From assembly GCA_023457255.1 (NCBI GenBank), contig JAEWMB010000015.1:15992-79991 (forward strand): 64,000 nt of DNA, read 5' to 3'. The notes under the pieces were generated by a model. It was not told where the DNA came from and ran no database searches. It saw only the letters and a program-made list of their open reading frames with translations. Positions 50,424 to 58,944 of this stretch are shown here, in pieces. The position numbers and the translations under genes were made by a program. The DNA comes from Bacillota bacterium (GTDB lineage: Bacteria > Bacillota > Clostridia > Lachnospirales > Lachnospiraceae). Numbering within the stretch: the first letter of the stretch is position 1; each line of letters begins with the position of its first letter.

Positions 50424-50735
50424 GTTATGGACGAATTATCGTATGCTAAAATTACCATAGCAGCAATGTGATTATCTTAATGGCAAAGAAAGAAATGAAA
50501 TAGTCAGGCAACTCATTTATCCGATAGTTATCTTTCTACTATTGATTTTCAAATGAAATATGGGTAGAATAGAGTTAGAATATAAAAAGGCTGTTAATAA
50601 AGTAAATTATGCTTGAACAAGCAGAACACTTTATTAACGGCTTTCTTGTTGCTTATCGTAAACGCTATATATTGTAATAATAAAGACAAGAGTTAGCAAT
50701 ATATAGTAGATGATTTTAAAGAAAGGACTTTACAA
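50424..50735. other. 312-base intergenic region after pfkA
   Basis: Contains the terminator at 50590-50646; the flanks are AT-rich and otherwise unremarkable. Confidence 0.5.
50590..50646 (+). terminator. Terminator of pfkA
   Basis: GCTGTTAATAAAGT (50590-50603) pairs with ACTTTATTAACGGC (50628-50641) with one wobble, and an inner TGCTTG/CAAGCA hairpin, followed by TTTCTTG. Confidence 0.75.
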
Positions 50736-52487
50736 ATGAACCCCAGAGCAAAAAAATTCTTATCTTATTACAAACCATATTGGAGGTTATTTCTAGCAGA
50801 TATGCTTTGTGCATTAACTGCTGCCGGTATTTCTTTGGTTTATCCGCTAATCGTTCGTTACATTACACAAGATGTATTAGCAAATAATGAAATTAATCAA
50901 GCAATACAAGTTATTATACGAATGTCTGCTATACTAGTCGGATTGGCTTTACTTGAATTCGGATGTAACTTCTTTATTTCATATAAAGGACATGTCATGG
51001 GTGCAAAGATGGAATATGATATGAGGAATGAAATCTTTGGACATTTCCAAAAGCTATCCTTTAACTTTTATGATAATCAAAAAACAGGGCAATTAATGAC
51101 TCGTATTACAAATGATTTATTCGATATAACCGAATTATGTCATCATGGTCCTGAGGATATTGTAATCTCAATAATTAAATTTGTTGGTGCGTTTCTTATT
51201 TTAGTTCGCATTAACTGGAAATTGACCATCATACTTTTCTTGTTCATTCCGATGATGTTTCTATTTGCTTATATTATGAAAGGTCGAATGAATCGCGCCT
51301 TTCGTAAAAATCGTGAAAGAATTGCGGATATCAATGCACAGATTGAAGATAACCTATCCGGTATTCGTGTAGTAAAATCTTTTGCAAATGAAGAGTGTGA
51401 GATCTCAAAGTTTGAGGTTGACAACAAGCGTTTTGTTGACAGTAAGAGCCATGCATATTGGCAAATGGCAACCTTTCATTCCGGACTTTCCATGTTTACA
51501 AATCTTATTAATGTATCTGTAATTGTTGGCGGCGGAATATTGATTGCGATGAGTGGTATCCTGCTAAGTGATATGTTAACCTTTATGTTATATGTGAATA
51601 ATATCATAGAGCCAATTCGTAAACTGATTAACTTTACAGAACAATTCCAAAATGGTATCACAGGATTTAGCCGATTTATGGAGATCTTAGAGACTAATCC
51701 GGATATCGTAGATTCTCCGGATGCAAAAGAACTAAAAAGTGTTCGTGGAGATATTAGTTTTGAAGATGTGTCTTTTAAATATCAGGATACAACCAGTGAA
51801 GTATTTCGAAATATCAATCTGCAGGTACCAGCCGGTGAATATATTGCACTTGTAGGTTCTTCAGGCGTAGGTAAAACAACCATGTGCAGCTTAATTCCTA
51901 GATTTTATGAAGTTAGCTCAGGTAGGATTACAATTGATGGACAGGACATCCGTGGCCTAACCCAAAAATCCTTACGAAAAAACATAGGCATTGTGCAGCA
52001 GGATGTTTATCTTTTCGCAGGAACGGTTGCAGATAACATCCGTTATGGCGATTTAAATGCTTCTATGGAGGAGGTTATAGAAGCAGCAAGGAATGCAAAT
52101 GCACATGAGTTCATCATGAATCTTCCGGAAGGGTATCATACTTATATTGGACAGCGTGGTGTGAAATTATCAGGAGGACAAAAACAAAGACTAAGTATTG
52201 CAAGAGTATTCCTAAAGAATCCGCCTATTCTGATTTTTGATGAGGCGACATCAGCACTTGACAATGAGAGTGAAAAGATAGTTCAAGAATCTTTAGAAAG
52301 ATTAGCGAAAAACAGAACAACATTTGTCATTGCCCATCGATTAACAACGATAAAAAATGCAAGAAATATAATTGTGTTAACAGAAGAGGGTATTAAGGAG
52401 CAGGGAACTCATGAGAAGCTGTTAGCTTCAGAGGGTATTTATGCCTCTTTGTATCGCATGAATTATGAAAAACAGGAGTTAAGCTAA
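50736..52487 (+). CDS. ABC transporter, fused permease and ATPase (exporter half)
   Basis: A 583-residue exporter subunit. Six transmembrane helices span about residues 15-320, followed by an ATPase domain with Walker A GSSGVGKTT (about 376), the signature LSGGQKQR (about 480) and Walker B ILIFDEATSALD (about 500), plus the H-loop IAHRL (about 533). It resembles MsbA/YknU-type exporters that work as homodimers, since no partner gene is adjacent. The substrate is unknown. AAAGGAC precedes ATG 50736. Confidence 0.92.
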   Translation: MNPRAKKFLSYYKPYWRLFLADMLCALTAAGISLVYPLIVRYITQDVLANNEINQAIQVIIRMSAILVGLALLEFGCNFFISYKGHVMGAKMEYDMRNEIFGHFQKLSFNFYDNQKTGQLMTRITNDLFDITELCHHGPEDIVISIIKFVGAFLILVRINWKLTIILFLFIPMMFLFAYIMKGRMNRAFRKNRERIADINAQIEDNLSGIRVVKSFANEECEISKFEVDNKRFVDSKSHAYWQMATFHSGLSMFTNLINVSVIVGGGILIAMSGILLSDMLTFMLYVNNIIEPIRKLINFTEQFQNGITGFSRFMEILETNPDIVDSPDAKELKSVRGDISFEDVSFKYQDTTSEVFRNINLQVPAGEYIALVGSSGVGKTTMCSLIPRFYEVSSGRITIDGQDIRGLTQKSLRKNIGIVQQDVYLFAGTVADNIRYGDLNASMEEVIEAARNANAHEFIMNLPEGYHTYIGQRGVKLSGGQKQRLSIARVFLKNPPILIFDEATSALDNESEKIVQESLERLAKNRTTFVIAHRLTTIKNARNIIVLTEEGIKEQGTHEKLLASEGIYASLYRMNYEKQELS

Positions 52488-52630
52488 GAGCTGTGAAACC
52501 AAGGATTGGGAATTGCTTGCGTTCTAAACATTGGAATGATAAAATAAGTCGAATGATTGCACAAGAAAGAATTCTGATATTCATGAGCAGCCCTGAGTCT
52601 TAAGGAAACCTGAATGCGGCTGAACGTGAA

Positions 52631-52660
52631 AGAAGTGCAGGAATAGGAGTTATCCGAATG
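52631..52660 (+). repeat. Pre-start element, copy 9 with degenerate stem (before tex)
   Basis: AGTGCAGGAATAGGAG and ATG 52658 match the 3' half of the other copies (compare 4181-4197), but only a poor partner for the stem is present upstream, CGTGAAAG. Confidence 0.4.
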
Positions 52661-55030
52661 AATATATTAGAACAACTAAAAGGCGAGTTAGGAATCAGAC
52701 TGGAACAAGTAGAGGCTACCGTTAAACTTATTGATGAGGGGAACACAATCCCATTTATAGCAAGATACCGTAAAGAGGTTACCGGTTCTTTAAATGATGA
52801 GGTATTAAGAAATCTATCGGAGCGTTTAACTTATCTGCGTAATTTAGAAGAGAAGAAGGCTTCCGTACTTGCAAGTATCGAAGAACAGGGGAAATTAACG
52901 GAAGAATTAAAAACGCAGATTAAAGCTGCGGCAACCCTTGTGGTGGTTGAAGACTTATACCGTCCATATCGGCCAAAGCGTAGGACCAGAGCGACAATTG
53001 CGAAAGAGAAAGGCTTAGAGCCACTGGCAGAAATCATTCTTGCACAGGAGATATCCAGTGATGTTTTAGAAATAGCAGAGGGCTATGTATCGGAAGAGAA
53101 GGAAATAAGTTCTGCTAAGGATGCTGTAGCAGGAGCATTGGACATCATTGCAGAGAGCATTTCGGATGAGGCAGATTACCGAATTCATATTCGTAAGCTT
53201 ACCTTTGAAGAGGGAAGTATAACCTCTGCTGCTAAGGATACAGAAGCAGAATCCGTATATGAGCTCTATTACGAGTATAGCGAAAAAGTCTCTAAGGTAG
53301 CAGGACATCGTGTGTTAGCTTTAAATCGTGGTGAAAGTGAGAAGTTCCTTACAGTAAAGATTACTGCACCAACAGAAACCATAAGGAACTACCTTAAGGG
53401 TAAATTGATAAAGAGAGACAATCCATATACCAAGGATTATCTTATGGCAGCAATTGCAGATAGTTATGACCGTTTAATTGCACCTGCAATAGAGCGCGAA
53501 ATCAGAAATGATTTAACGGAAAAAGCGGAGGATGGTGCCATCAAAGTATTCGGGCAGAATCTGACCCAATTGCTAATGCAGCCACCGATTGCCGGACAAG
53601 TAGTTCTTGGCTGGGACCCGGCATTTCGTACCGGATGTAAGCTTGCTGTCGTGGATGCAACCGGAAAGGTATTAGACACTGTGGTAATCTATCCAACAGC
53701 ACCGCAAAATAAGGTTGAGGAAGCAAAATCAGTATTAAAGAAATTAATAAAGAAATACCAAATCACCTTAATATCAGTCGGTAATGGTACTGCGTCCAGA
53801 GAATCGGAGCAGATTATTGTAGATTTATTAAAAGAAATCCCGGAACCAATCTCATATGTAATTGTTAATGAAGCCGGTGCCTCGGTATATTCGGCAAGTA
53901 AGTTAGCAACAGAGGAGTTTCCTAACTTTGATGTAGGACAAAGAAGTGCAGCTTCTATCGCAAGAAGAATTCAAGACCCACTAGCAGAATTAGTGAAGAT
54001 TGATCCGAAATCAATCGGTGTTGGTCAGTACCAGCACGATATGAACCAGAAGAAATTAAGCGAGGCCCTTGGCGGAGTAGTAGAAGATTGTGTTAATAAA
54101 GTTGGTGTTGATTTAAATACCGCATCTGCGTCCCTACTTGAGTATATTTCTGGAGTTTCAAAACCAATTGCAAAGAACATCGTTTCCTTCCGTGAAGAAA
54201 ATGGTAAGTTTAAGAATCGTAAACAATTGCTGAAGGTCCCTAAGCTTGGTCCGAAAGCATTTGAACAATGTGCAGGATTTTTGCGAATTAATGATGGTGA
54301 TAATCCGCTGGATGGAACAAGCGTACACCCGGAATCCTATGAAGCTGCGGAAAAGCTTTTAGAGACACTTGGCTTTGATGTGAAAGATTTAAAAGAATTG
54401 CAGGCAAAAGCAAAAGAAGCAGATATAAAAAAGGAGCAAGCGGGAAAGGAACAAAAACAGCTACGTAAAAATAAAGACAAACGAGAAGAGAAAAAGCTTG
54501 ATTTCAAGAATCCGAATTCAGCAATGGGACAACTTTTACTTTCAGCAATGCAGGATGCAGGTGGTATAGCCGATATATCTGGAGAAAAAGGTGTTAATAA
54601 GGCTGTGAATGAAGTAAATTCACCGGATAGCCTATCTCAGCTTGGACAGAAAATCAAAGATAAAAAGAGGATGGCACAAGAACTTGGAATTGGAGAAATA
54701 ACACTGAATGATATTCTTAAGGAACTCGAAAAACCTGGCAGAGATCCAAGAGAAGAGATGCCAAAACCAATCTTAAGAACCGATGTTCTTGATATGAAAG
54801 ACTTAACCGATGGTATGATATTAAAGGGTACTGTTCGAAATGTCATTGATTTTGGAGCATTTGTTGATATTGGAGTACATCAGGATGGATTGGTGCATAT
54901 TTCACAGATGTCGAAGCAGAAATTTGTGAAGTATCCGCTTGATATCGTTAGTGTCGGTGATATTGTGGAAGTGAAAGTTTTAAGCGTAGATATGTCAAAA
55001 AAAAGAATACAGCTTTCTATGATTTTATAA
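52658..55030 (+). CDS. tex: Tex family transcription/RNA-associated protein
   Basis: A 790-residue Tex protein. It has a helical N-terminus (LEQLKGELGIRLEQVEATVKL), a YqgF-like RNase H fold (VLGWDPAFRTGCKLAVVD, about residue 315), helix-hairpin-helix elements (IAKNIVSFREENGKFKNRKQL, about 507) and a C-terminal S1 domain (GTVRNVIDFGAFVDIGVHQDGLVHISQ, about 725). About 70 residues of charged linker (580-690) make it longer than standard Tex. A role in transcription or toxin expression is inferred only from other species. AGGAG serves ATG 52658. Confidence 0.93.
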   Translation: MNILEQLKGELGIRLEQVEATVKLIDEGNTIPFIARYRKEVTGSLNDEVLRNLSERLTYLRNLEEKKASVLASIEEQGKLTEELKTQIKAAATLVVVEDLYRPYRPKRRTRATIAKEKGLEPLAEIILAQEISSDVLEIAEGYVSEEKEISSAKDAVAGALDIIAESISDEADYRIHIRKLTFEEGSITSAAKDTEAESVYELYYEYSEKVSKVAGHRVLALNRGESEKFLTVKITAPTETIRNYLKGKLIKRDNPYTKDYLMAAIADSYDRLIAPAIEREIRNDLTEKAEDGAIKVFGQNLTQLLMQPPIAGQVVLGWDPAFRTGCKLAVVDATGKVLDTVVIYPTAPQNKVEEAKSVLKKLIKKYQITLISVGNGTASRESEQIIVDLLKEIPEPISYVIVNEAGASVYSASKLATEEFPNFDVGQRSAASIARRIQDPLAELVKIDPKSIGVGQYQHDMNQKKLSEALGGVVEDCVNKVGVDLNTASASLLEYISGVSKPIAKNIVSFREENGKFKNRKQLLKVPKLGPKAFEQCAGFLRINDGDNPLDGTSVHPESYEAAEKLLETLGFDVKDLKELQAKAKEADIKKEQAGKEQKQLRKNKDKREEKKLDFKNPNSAMGQLLLSAMQDAGGIADISGEKGVNKAVNEVNSPDSLSQLGQKIKDKKRMAQELGIGEITLNDILKELEKPGRDPREEMPKPILRTDVLDMKDLTDGMILKGTVRNVIDFGAFVDIGVHQDGLVHISQMSKQKFVKYPLDIVSVGDIVEVKVLSVDMSKKRIQLSMIL

Positions 55031-55106
55031 ATAGAAAGATAATCTTAAAGTTTGTCATCGTATTTATGGAAATGTAGAATCTGTTAAGTAAATCTTTTGA
55101 TAAAAG

Positions 55107-55158
55107 TACCAGAGGGTTCGAGTGCATGTGCAAAGCACTGTATCTGTCTGGTATTTTT
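55107..55158 (+). terminator. Terminator of tex
   Basis: TACCAGA (55107-55113) pairs with TCTGGTA (55147-55153), with an inner AGTGC/GCACT hairpin, followed by TTTTTCT. Confidence 0.72.
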
Positions 55159-55276
55159 CTACTTGTTTATAAGAAATGGCATTTTCTTTGTTTGGATGAT
55201 ATTTATATTAGGATAGGCGTTAATTAGATGCTATAATGAAATGGAATAAAAAGGAATACGAAATAGAAGATTGTTA

Positions 55277-55305
55277 TTGACATTTGAGAGGCTAAGGGAT
55301 AGAAT
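55277..55305 (+). promoter_or_regulatory. Sigma-70 promoter of the ribU riboswitch transcript
   Basis: TTGACA (55277-55282), 17 bases, TAGAAT (55300-55305). An alternative extended -10 TGCTATAAT lies at 55229-55237. Confidence 0.75.
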
Positions 55306-55325
55306 ATTTATGCAAATTAAATAAG

Positions 55326-55460
55326 GAAGTTCTTCGGGGCAGGGGGCAGTTCCCGACCGGCGGTATAGTCCGCGACCGAGTTAATCTCGCTGATTTGGTG
55401 ACAGCAAACAGATAGCTGAATTCCAAAACCGACAGTATAGTCTGGATGAAAGAAGAAGTT
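55326..55460 (+). ncRNA. FMN riboswitch (RFN element)
   Basis: The conserved core is complete: GGGGCAGGG.GCAGTTCCCGACCGG, then GTATAGTCCGCGACC, GTGACAGC, CCGACAGTATAGTCTGGATG, and the closing AAGAAGAAG stem partner of the opening segment. It binds flavin mononucleotide. The following terminator and ribU fit transcriptional control of riboflavin uptake. Confidence 0.95.
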
Positions 55461-55472
55461 TGTGACGAATTT

Positions 55473-55506
55473 AGAAAGATTGGGGGATTTCCGGATCTTT
55501 CTTTTG
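55473..55506 (+). promoter_or_regulatory. Hairpin between the riboswitch aptamer and terminator
   Basis: AGAAAGAT (55473-55480) pairs with ATCTTTCT (55495-55502), a possible antiterminator component or intermediate fold. Confidence 0.45.
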
Positions 55507-55550
55507 AAGCACAACAACACTGAAATGTAGTGTGTTATGTGAGTTTAGCC

Positions 55551-55580
55551 GCCCTGATAGGAAACTATCGGGGCTTTTTA
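55551..55580 (+). terminator. Terminator of the FMN riboswitch
   Basis: GCCCTGATAG (55551-55560), loop GAAA, CTATCGGGGC (55565-55574) with one wobble, then TTTTTA. Confidence 0.85.
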
Positions 55581-55696
55581 TATTTATTAGGAAGTAGTTT
55601 TCCAAGTTTCTATAAAATTAAACTTACTACACATCAATATGCGTATATTCAGTGACTTACTCCTAGAACCTTCCTTTATCAAAAGGAGACGAAAAG

Positions 55697-56443
55697 ATGG
55701 AAAACTTGGAGAAACTGATGGAAGTAGCCAAAACAAATGTTGGATTTTTACTGCTAAGTGTGACTATTGTTGCAATTATTGTTGGATCTGCTTATGCGGC
55801 AGAGCGTGTCGTTCGGAAAAGAATCGGATTGGAGAGAAGAAGAGGAAAACAAAGCGTACGTAGGATGGTGATTATAGCCGTATTATCTGCGATTGCGATT
55901 GTTTTGATGTTCTTTGAGTTCCCATTGTGGTTTACCCCTGGCTTTTATAAACTTGACTTTAGCGAACTTCCGGTGATTATCGGAGCCTTTACCTTAGGTC
56001 CGGTAGCGGGAATAACAATTGAGCTGATTAAAGTGATACTTAACTTATTAACAGACGGAACGACAACAGCATTTGTTGGAGAGTTTGCAAACTTCTTAAT
56101 GGGATGTGCATTTATTATTCCGGCATCTTTCTTCTATTTCTTAAGAAAGAGCAAGAAAAATGCAATAATTGGGTTACTTGCCGGGACCGTAACCACTACC
56201 TTAGTAGGGTGCTTCTTAAATGCTTTTGTTTTATTGCCAAAGTATGCGGAAGCTTTCCATACTCCGATTGAAGCATTTATAGCTCAAGGAACAGAAAAGA
56301 TTTCAGCCATAAACAGTATGTTTACTTTCGTGGTGCTAGCTGTTGCACCATTTAACTTATTAAAATATTCCTTGGTATCATTAATAACTATTTTAATTTA
56401 TAAAAACATAAGTAAAATTCTTAAAGGAGATTACGGCAACTAG
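55697..56443 (+). CDS. ribU: Riboflavin ECF transporter S component RibU
   Basis: The substrate-binding membrane component of an energy-coupling-factor riboflavin transporter; it works with ATPase and T components encoded elsewhere. The 248-residue product has about six hydrophobic segments, including an extra N-terminal one (about 16-34). FPLWFTPGFYKLDFSELPVIIG, near residue 75, and PVAGITIELIKVILNLL are the family signatures. AAAGGAGACG precedes ATG 55697. Regulation by the FMN riboswitch upstream fits the call. Confidence 0.94.
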   Translation: MENLEKLMEVAKTNVGFLLLSVTIVAIIVGSAYAAERVVRKRIGLERRRGKQSVRRMVIIAVLSAIAIVLMFFEFPLWFTPGFYKLDFSELPVIIGAFTLGPVAGITIELIKVILNLLTDGTTTAFVGEFANFLMGCAFIIPASFFYFLRKSKKNAIIGLLAGTVTTTLVGCFLNAFVLLPKYAEAFHTPIEAFIAQGTEKISAINSMFTFVVLAVAPFNLLKYSLVSLITILIYKNISKILKGDYGN

Positions 56444-56486
56444 TTATTTTTTTGTCCCAGAACCGTTAACTTACGTTTGCATAGAC

Positions 56487-56514
56487 TTGAAATTTCGATG
56501 TAATCTGCTATAAT
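56487..56514 (+). promoter_or_regulatory. Sigma-70-type promoter upstream of the YcxB-like gene
   Basis: TTGAAA (56487-56492), 16 bases, TATAAT (56509-56514). Confidence 0.65.
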
Positions 56515-56533
56515 TGCATTATGAAATGCAAGG

Positions 56534-56602
56534 AAGAGGATGTCTTTATACAATTGCTTCTCCTTAAGTGGCTGAACAATACGTTTAAAGACATTCTTTT
56601 TT
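56534..56602 (+). terminator. Leader terminator before the YcxB-like gene
   Basis: AAGAGGATGTCTTT (56534-56547) pairs with AAAGACATTCTT (56587-56598) with a one-base bulge and one wobble, then TTTTTT-like tract to 56602. It lies between promoter and gene. Confidence 0.6.
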
Positions 56603-56629
56603 GGTATACTTAGGAGACGAGGAGGCAGT

Positions 56630-57136
56630 ATGGGAAAAGAGATTATATTTCAATACCAGACAAAGATTAGTGATATGTATCGTTTTCTGATGCATCATGC
56701 ATACATTGGTGTATCTGGTATTATAAATTTACTGCTTAGTGTGGGTGCATTGGTTCTTCTTTTTGCCGGTGCAGGTGGTGGACAAGCTTTTAGTAACTTA
56801 ATGCTTGGATTGATAGCGTCATTATTTACTATCATTAACCCTGTCTTGCTTTATTATAAAGCTGCGAAGCAAGTGAAACTGACACCGATGTTTCAAAAAC
56901 CTATTGATTATTTTATCAATGAGGAAGGAATATTAGTAAGTCAAGGAGAAGAGAAACTACTAATAAATTGGACCGATATCTGGAAGGCAGTAGAAACAAA
57001 GAGTGCTTTTTACTTCTATTTATCATTGCGAGGGGCCTATATCTTGCCTAAGGAAGCTTTTTATAATCAAGTAGATGAAGTGAAAAAAATAGTTATGGAG
57101 CGTGCTCCTGAGGCAAGAAAAAAGTTTAAGAAATAG
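56630..57136 (+). CDS. YcxB-like membrane protein
   Basis: A 168-residue protein with two hydrophobic segments (about 28-50 and 55-75) separated by a short GAGGG loop, then a soluble domain with EEGILVSQGEEKLLINWTDIWKAVETKSAFYFYLS, the YcxB-like pattern (PF14317). Function unknown in all species I know. GAGGAGGCAG precedes ATG 56630. It starts the tsaE-tsaB-rimI run with a 15-base gap to tsaE, but a promoter and leader terminator lie before it. Confidence 0.75.
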   Translation: MGKEIIFQYQTKISDMYRFLMHHAYIGVSGIINLLLSVGALVLLFAGAGGGQAFSNLMLGLIASLFTIINPVLLYYKAAKQVKLTPMFQKPIDYFINEEGILVSQGEEKLLINWTDIWKAVETKSAFYFYLSLRGAYILPKEAFYNQVDEVKKIVMERAPEARKKFKK

Positions 57137-57150
57137 AGGATAGAAAAGGT

Positions 57151-57582
57151 ATGAAATATGAAAGTTTTACAGAAAAGGATACCTATCATCTTGGAAAACA
57201 AATGGGACAAAATGCACAAAAGGGACAATTATATTGTCTAAGCGGTGACCTGGGTGTCGGAAAGACGGTGTTTACCAAAGGGTTTGCTGCCGGACTTGGA
57301 ATAACAGAGCCTATCAGTAGTCCTACCTTTACCATTGTGCAAGAATATGACCAAGGAGAACTTCCTCTGTATCATTTTGATGCATACCGTATTGAAGATA
57401 TTGAAGAGATGGAGGAAATTGGTTACGAGGATTACTTTTATGGAAGCGGCGTCTGTCTCATAGAATGGGCGGTGCGTATTGAGGAACTATTACCAAAAAA
57501 CTATATCCGGATAACGATAGAAAAAGATTTGGATAAGGGTTTTGACTATCGAGTTATATTGGTAGAAGAAAATATAAAATAA
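57151..57582 (+). CDS. tsaE: tRNA threonylcarbamoyladenosine biosynthesis ATPase TsaE
   Basis: A 143-residue ATPase required for the t6A37 modification of tRNAs decoding ANN codons. It shows the P-loop GDLGVGKTVFTKGF (about 31-44), SSPTFTIVQEY (about 57), YHFDAYR (about 75) and a conserved CLIEWAVRIEELLP (about 103). It works with TsaB and TsaD, also encoded in this window. An AAAAGGT sits before ATG 57151, with YcxB-like just upstream. Confidence 0.95.
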   Translation: MKYESFTEKDTYHLGKQMGQNAQKGQLYCLSGDLGVGKTVFTKGFAAGLGITEPISSPTFTIVQEYDQGELPLYHFDAYRIEDIEEMEEIGYEDYFYGSGVCLIEWAVRIEELLPKNYIRITIEKDLDKGFDYRVILVEENIK

Positions 57583-57591
57583 TGAAGAATT

Positions 57592-57629
57592 ATGGAGGTT
57601 TTATCGGTGAACAGATAAGATACCTCCAT
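57592..57629 (+). promoter_or_regulatory. Hairpin between tsaE and tsaB
   Basis: ATGGAGGT (57592-57599) pairs with ACCTCCAT (57622-57629), with inner TTATC/GATAA. It has no T tract. The 5' arm is itself Shine-Dalgarno-like, so it may hide a spurious start. Confidence 0.5.
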
Positions 57630-57639
57630 GGAGGATAGG

Positions 57640-57687
57640 CATCTTGATTTATATGCGTGCGAAAGCACGCAGGCGGGAGTTAGTATG
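57640..57687 (+). repeat. Pre-start hairpin element, copy 10 (before tsaB)
   Basis: GCGTGC (57655-57660), loop GAAA, GCACGC (57665-57670), then AGGCGGGAG and ATG 57685. Nearly the same sequence, including the 14 bases before the stem, is found at 29409-29455. Confidence 0.75.
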
Positions 57688-58425
57688 AAAATATTAGTAC
57701 TGGATAGTTCAGGTTTAGTGGCTTCTGTTGCAATTATGACAGAAGAGGCAGTATTGGCTGAATATACTGTGAACTATAAAAAAACTCATTCTCAAACACT
57801 GTTACCAATGCTTGATGAATGTGTGAAGATGTTAGGATTGGAGATATCTGAAATTGATGCCATCGCAGTGACGAAGGGACCGGGTTCTTTTACAGGTCTT
57901 CGTATTGGTTCTGCGACAGCAAAGGGGTTAGGGTTAGCGTTAGACAAGCCTATTGTTGCAGTACCAACTGTTGATGCCATCGCTTACAATTTATATGCGG
58001 CAGATGCTATTATTTGTCCTTTAATGGATGCTAGGCGAAATCAGGTATATACCGGTTTGTATTCATTCGTGAAAAATGAATTTCACGTACTGAAAGAACA
58101 GACGGCATGTAACGTAGAAGAAATCATTCAACAGGTTAATGATTCTCAAAGACCTGTCATCTATTTAGGAGATGGTGTGGAAGCTTATCAGGACCAATTG
58201 ATAGAGAATACAAAGGTACCATATTATTTTGCACCAGCGCATTTATCAAAGCAACGTGCGGGAGCACTTGGAGCACTTGCGTTCCATTATATAAAGGAAG
58301 GGAAATTGGAATCTGCAATGGAACATGTCCCGACCTATCTAAGAAAATCTCAAGCGGAGAGGGAAAGAGAAGAGGCTCTTCAGAAAGGAGAGCAAGTTGA
58401 TAATTCGCAGAATGCTTCCAGATGA
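57685..58425 (+). CDS. tsaB: tRNA t6A biosynthesis protein TsaB
   Basis: A 246-residue inactive paralog of TsaD that scaffolds the t6A complex. It starts MKILVLDSSGLVASVAI, the ASKHA phosphate-1 strand, and has KGPGSFTGLRIGSATAKGL (about 63-81) and CPLMDARRNQVYTGLY (about 115). I chose ATG 57685 with GGGAG at 57676-57680; an in-frame ATG at 57628 would run through the hairpin element. It overlaps rimI by 29 bases. Confidence 0.93.
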   Translation: MKILVLDSSGLVASVAIMTEEAVLAEYTVNYKKTHSQTLLPMLDECVKMLGLEISEIDAIAVTKGPGSFTGLRIGSATAKGLGLALDKPIVAVPTVDAIAYNLYAADAIICPLMDARRNQVYTGLYSFVKNEFHVLKEQTACNVEEIIQQVNDSQRPVIYLGDGVEAYQDQLIENTKVPYYFAPAHLSKQRAGALGALAFHYIKEGKLESAMEHVPTYLRKSQAEREREEALQKGEQVDNSQNASR

Positions 58426-58831
58426 TAGTAAAGCGATGGCTGTTATCGAAGAGGAAAGCTTTTCTGATCCTTGGAGTGAAGAAAGCTTTTTAAAGGAAGC
58501 AACTGAAAAAGACCATATCTATCTGGTGGTGGAAGATGCAGGTAATTTAATTGCTTATTGTGGAATGTGGAATATTGCAGGAGAAGGTTATATCACAAAT
58601 GTCTGTGTTAAAAAAGAGAAACGAAAACAAGGGATAGGAAAACTAATGTTACAGTTACTCTTAGAGCAAGCTAAGCTATGTAAGATAGAAGCGGTAACTT
58701 TAGAAGTTCGTGAAAGTAATCAATCTGCAATCCGGTTATACGAACGGCTGGGATTTCAAAGTGCAGGTAAGCGTAAAGAATTTTATGCACATCCAACAGA
58801 AGATGCCATAATTATGTGGCTGAATTTTTAG
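58397..58831 (+). CDS. rimI: Ribosomal protein S18-alanine N-acetyltransferase family
   Basis: A 144-residue GNAT acetyltransferase of the RimI type. It starts with IRRMLPDDSKAMAVIEE, has ITNVCVKKEKRKQGIGKLML (about 66-85), the acetyl-CoA pyrophosphate loop RKQGIGK, and NQSAIRLYERLGF (about 108-120). TTG 58397 is the start, six bases after AAAGGAG at 58384-58390, inside the end of tsaB. The tsaE-tsaB-rimI order is the classic one. Substrate S18 is inferred from the family. Confidence 0.92.
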   Translation: MIIRRMLPDDSKAMAVIEEESFSDPWSEESFLKEATEKDHIYLVVEDAGNLIAYCGMWNIAGEGYITNVCVKKEKRKQGIGKLMLQLLLEQAKLCKIEAVTLEVRESNQSAIRLYERLGFQSAGKRKEFYAHPTEDAIIMWLNF

Positions 58832-58880
58832 ATTTCTACTGAAATCATGGGGAGTCTTCAACAGAAACAAAGGAGTATTT

Positions 58881-58901
58881 ACAGTGATTTCCACTGTGTT
58901 T
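58881..58901 (+). terminator. Terminator of the tsaE-tsaB-rimI operon
   Basis: ACAGTG (58881-58886), loop ATTTC, CACTGT (58892-58897), then GTTTTA. Confidence 0.6.
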
Positions 58902-58944
58902 TACCTTAGTTTCATTGTATAATGAGGAAGTGGAGGAATGTGCT

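Larger units (their letters stand above)
55031..55696. other. 666-base intergenic region before ribU
   Basis: Filled by the tex terminator, a promoter, the FMN riboswitch and its terminator; nothing coding is seen. Confidence 0.6.
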
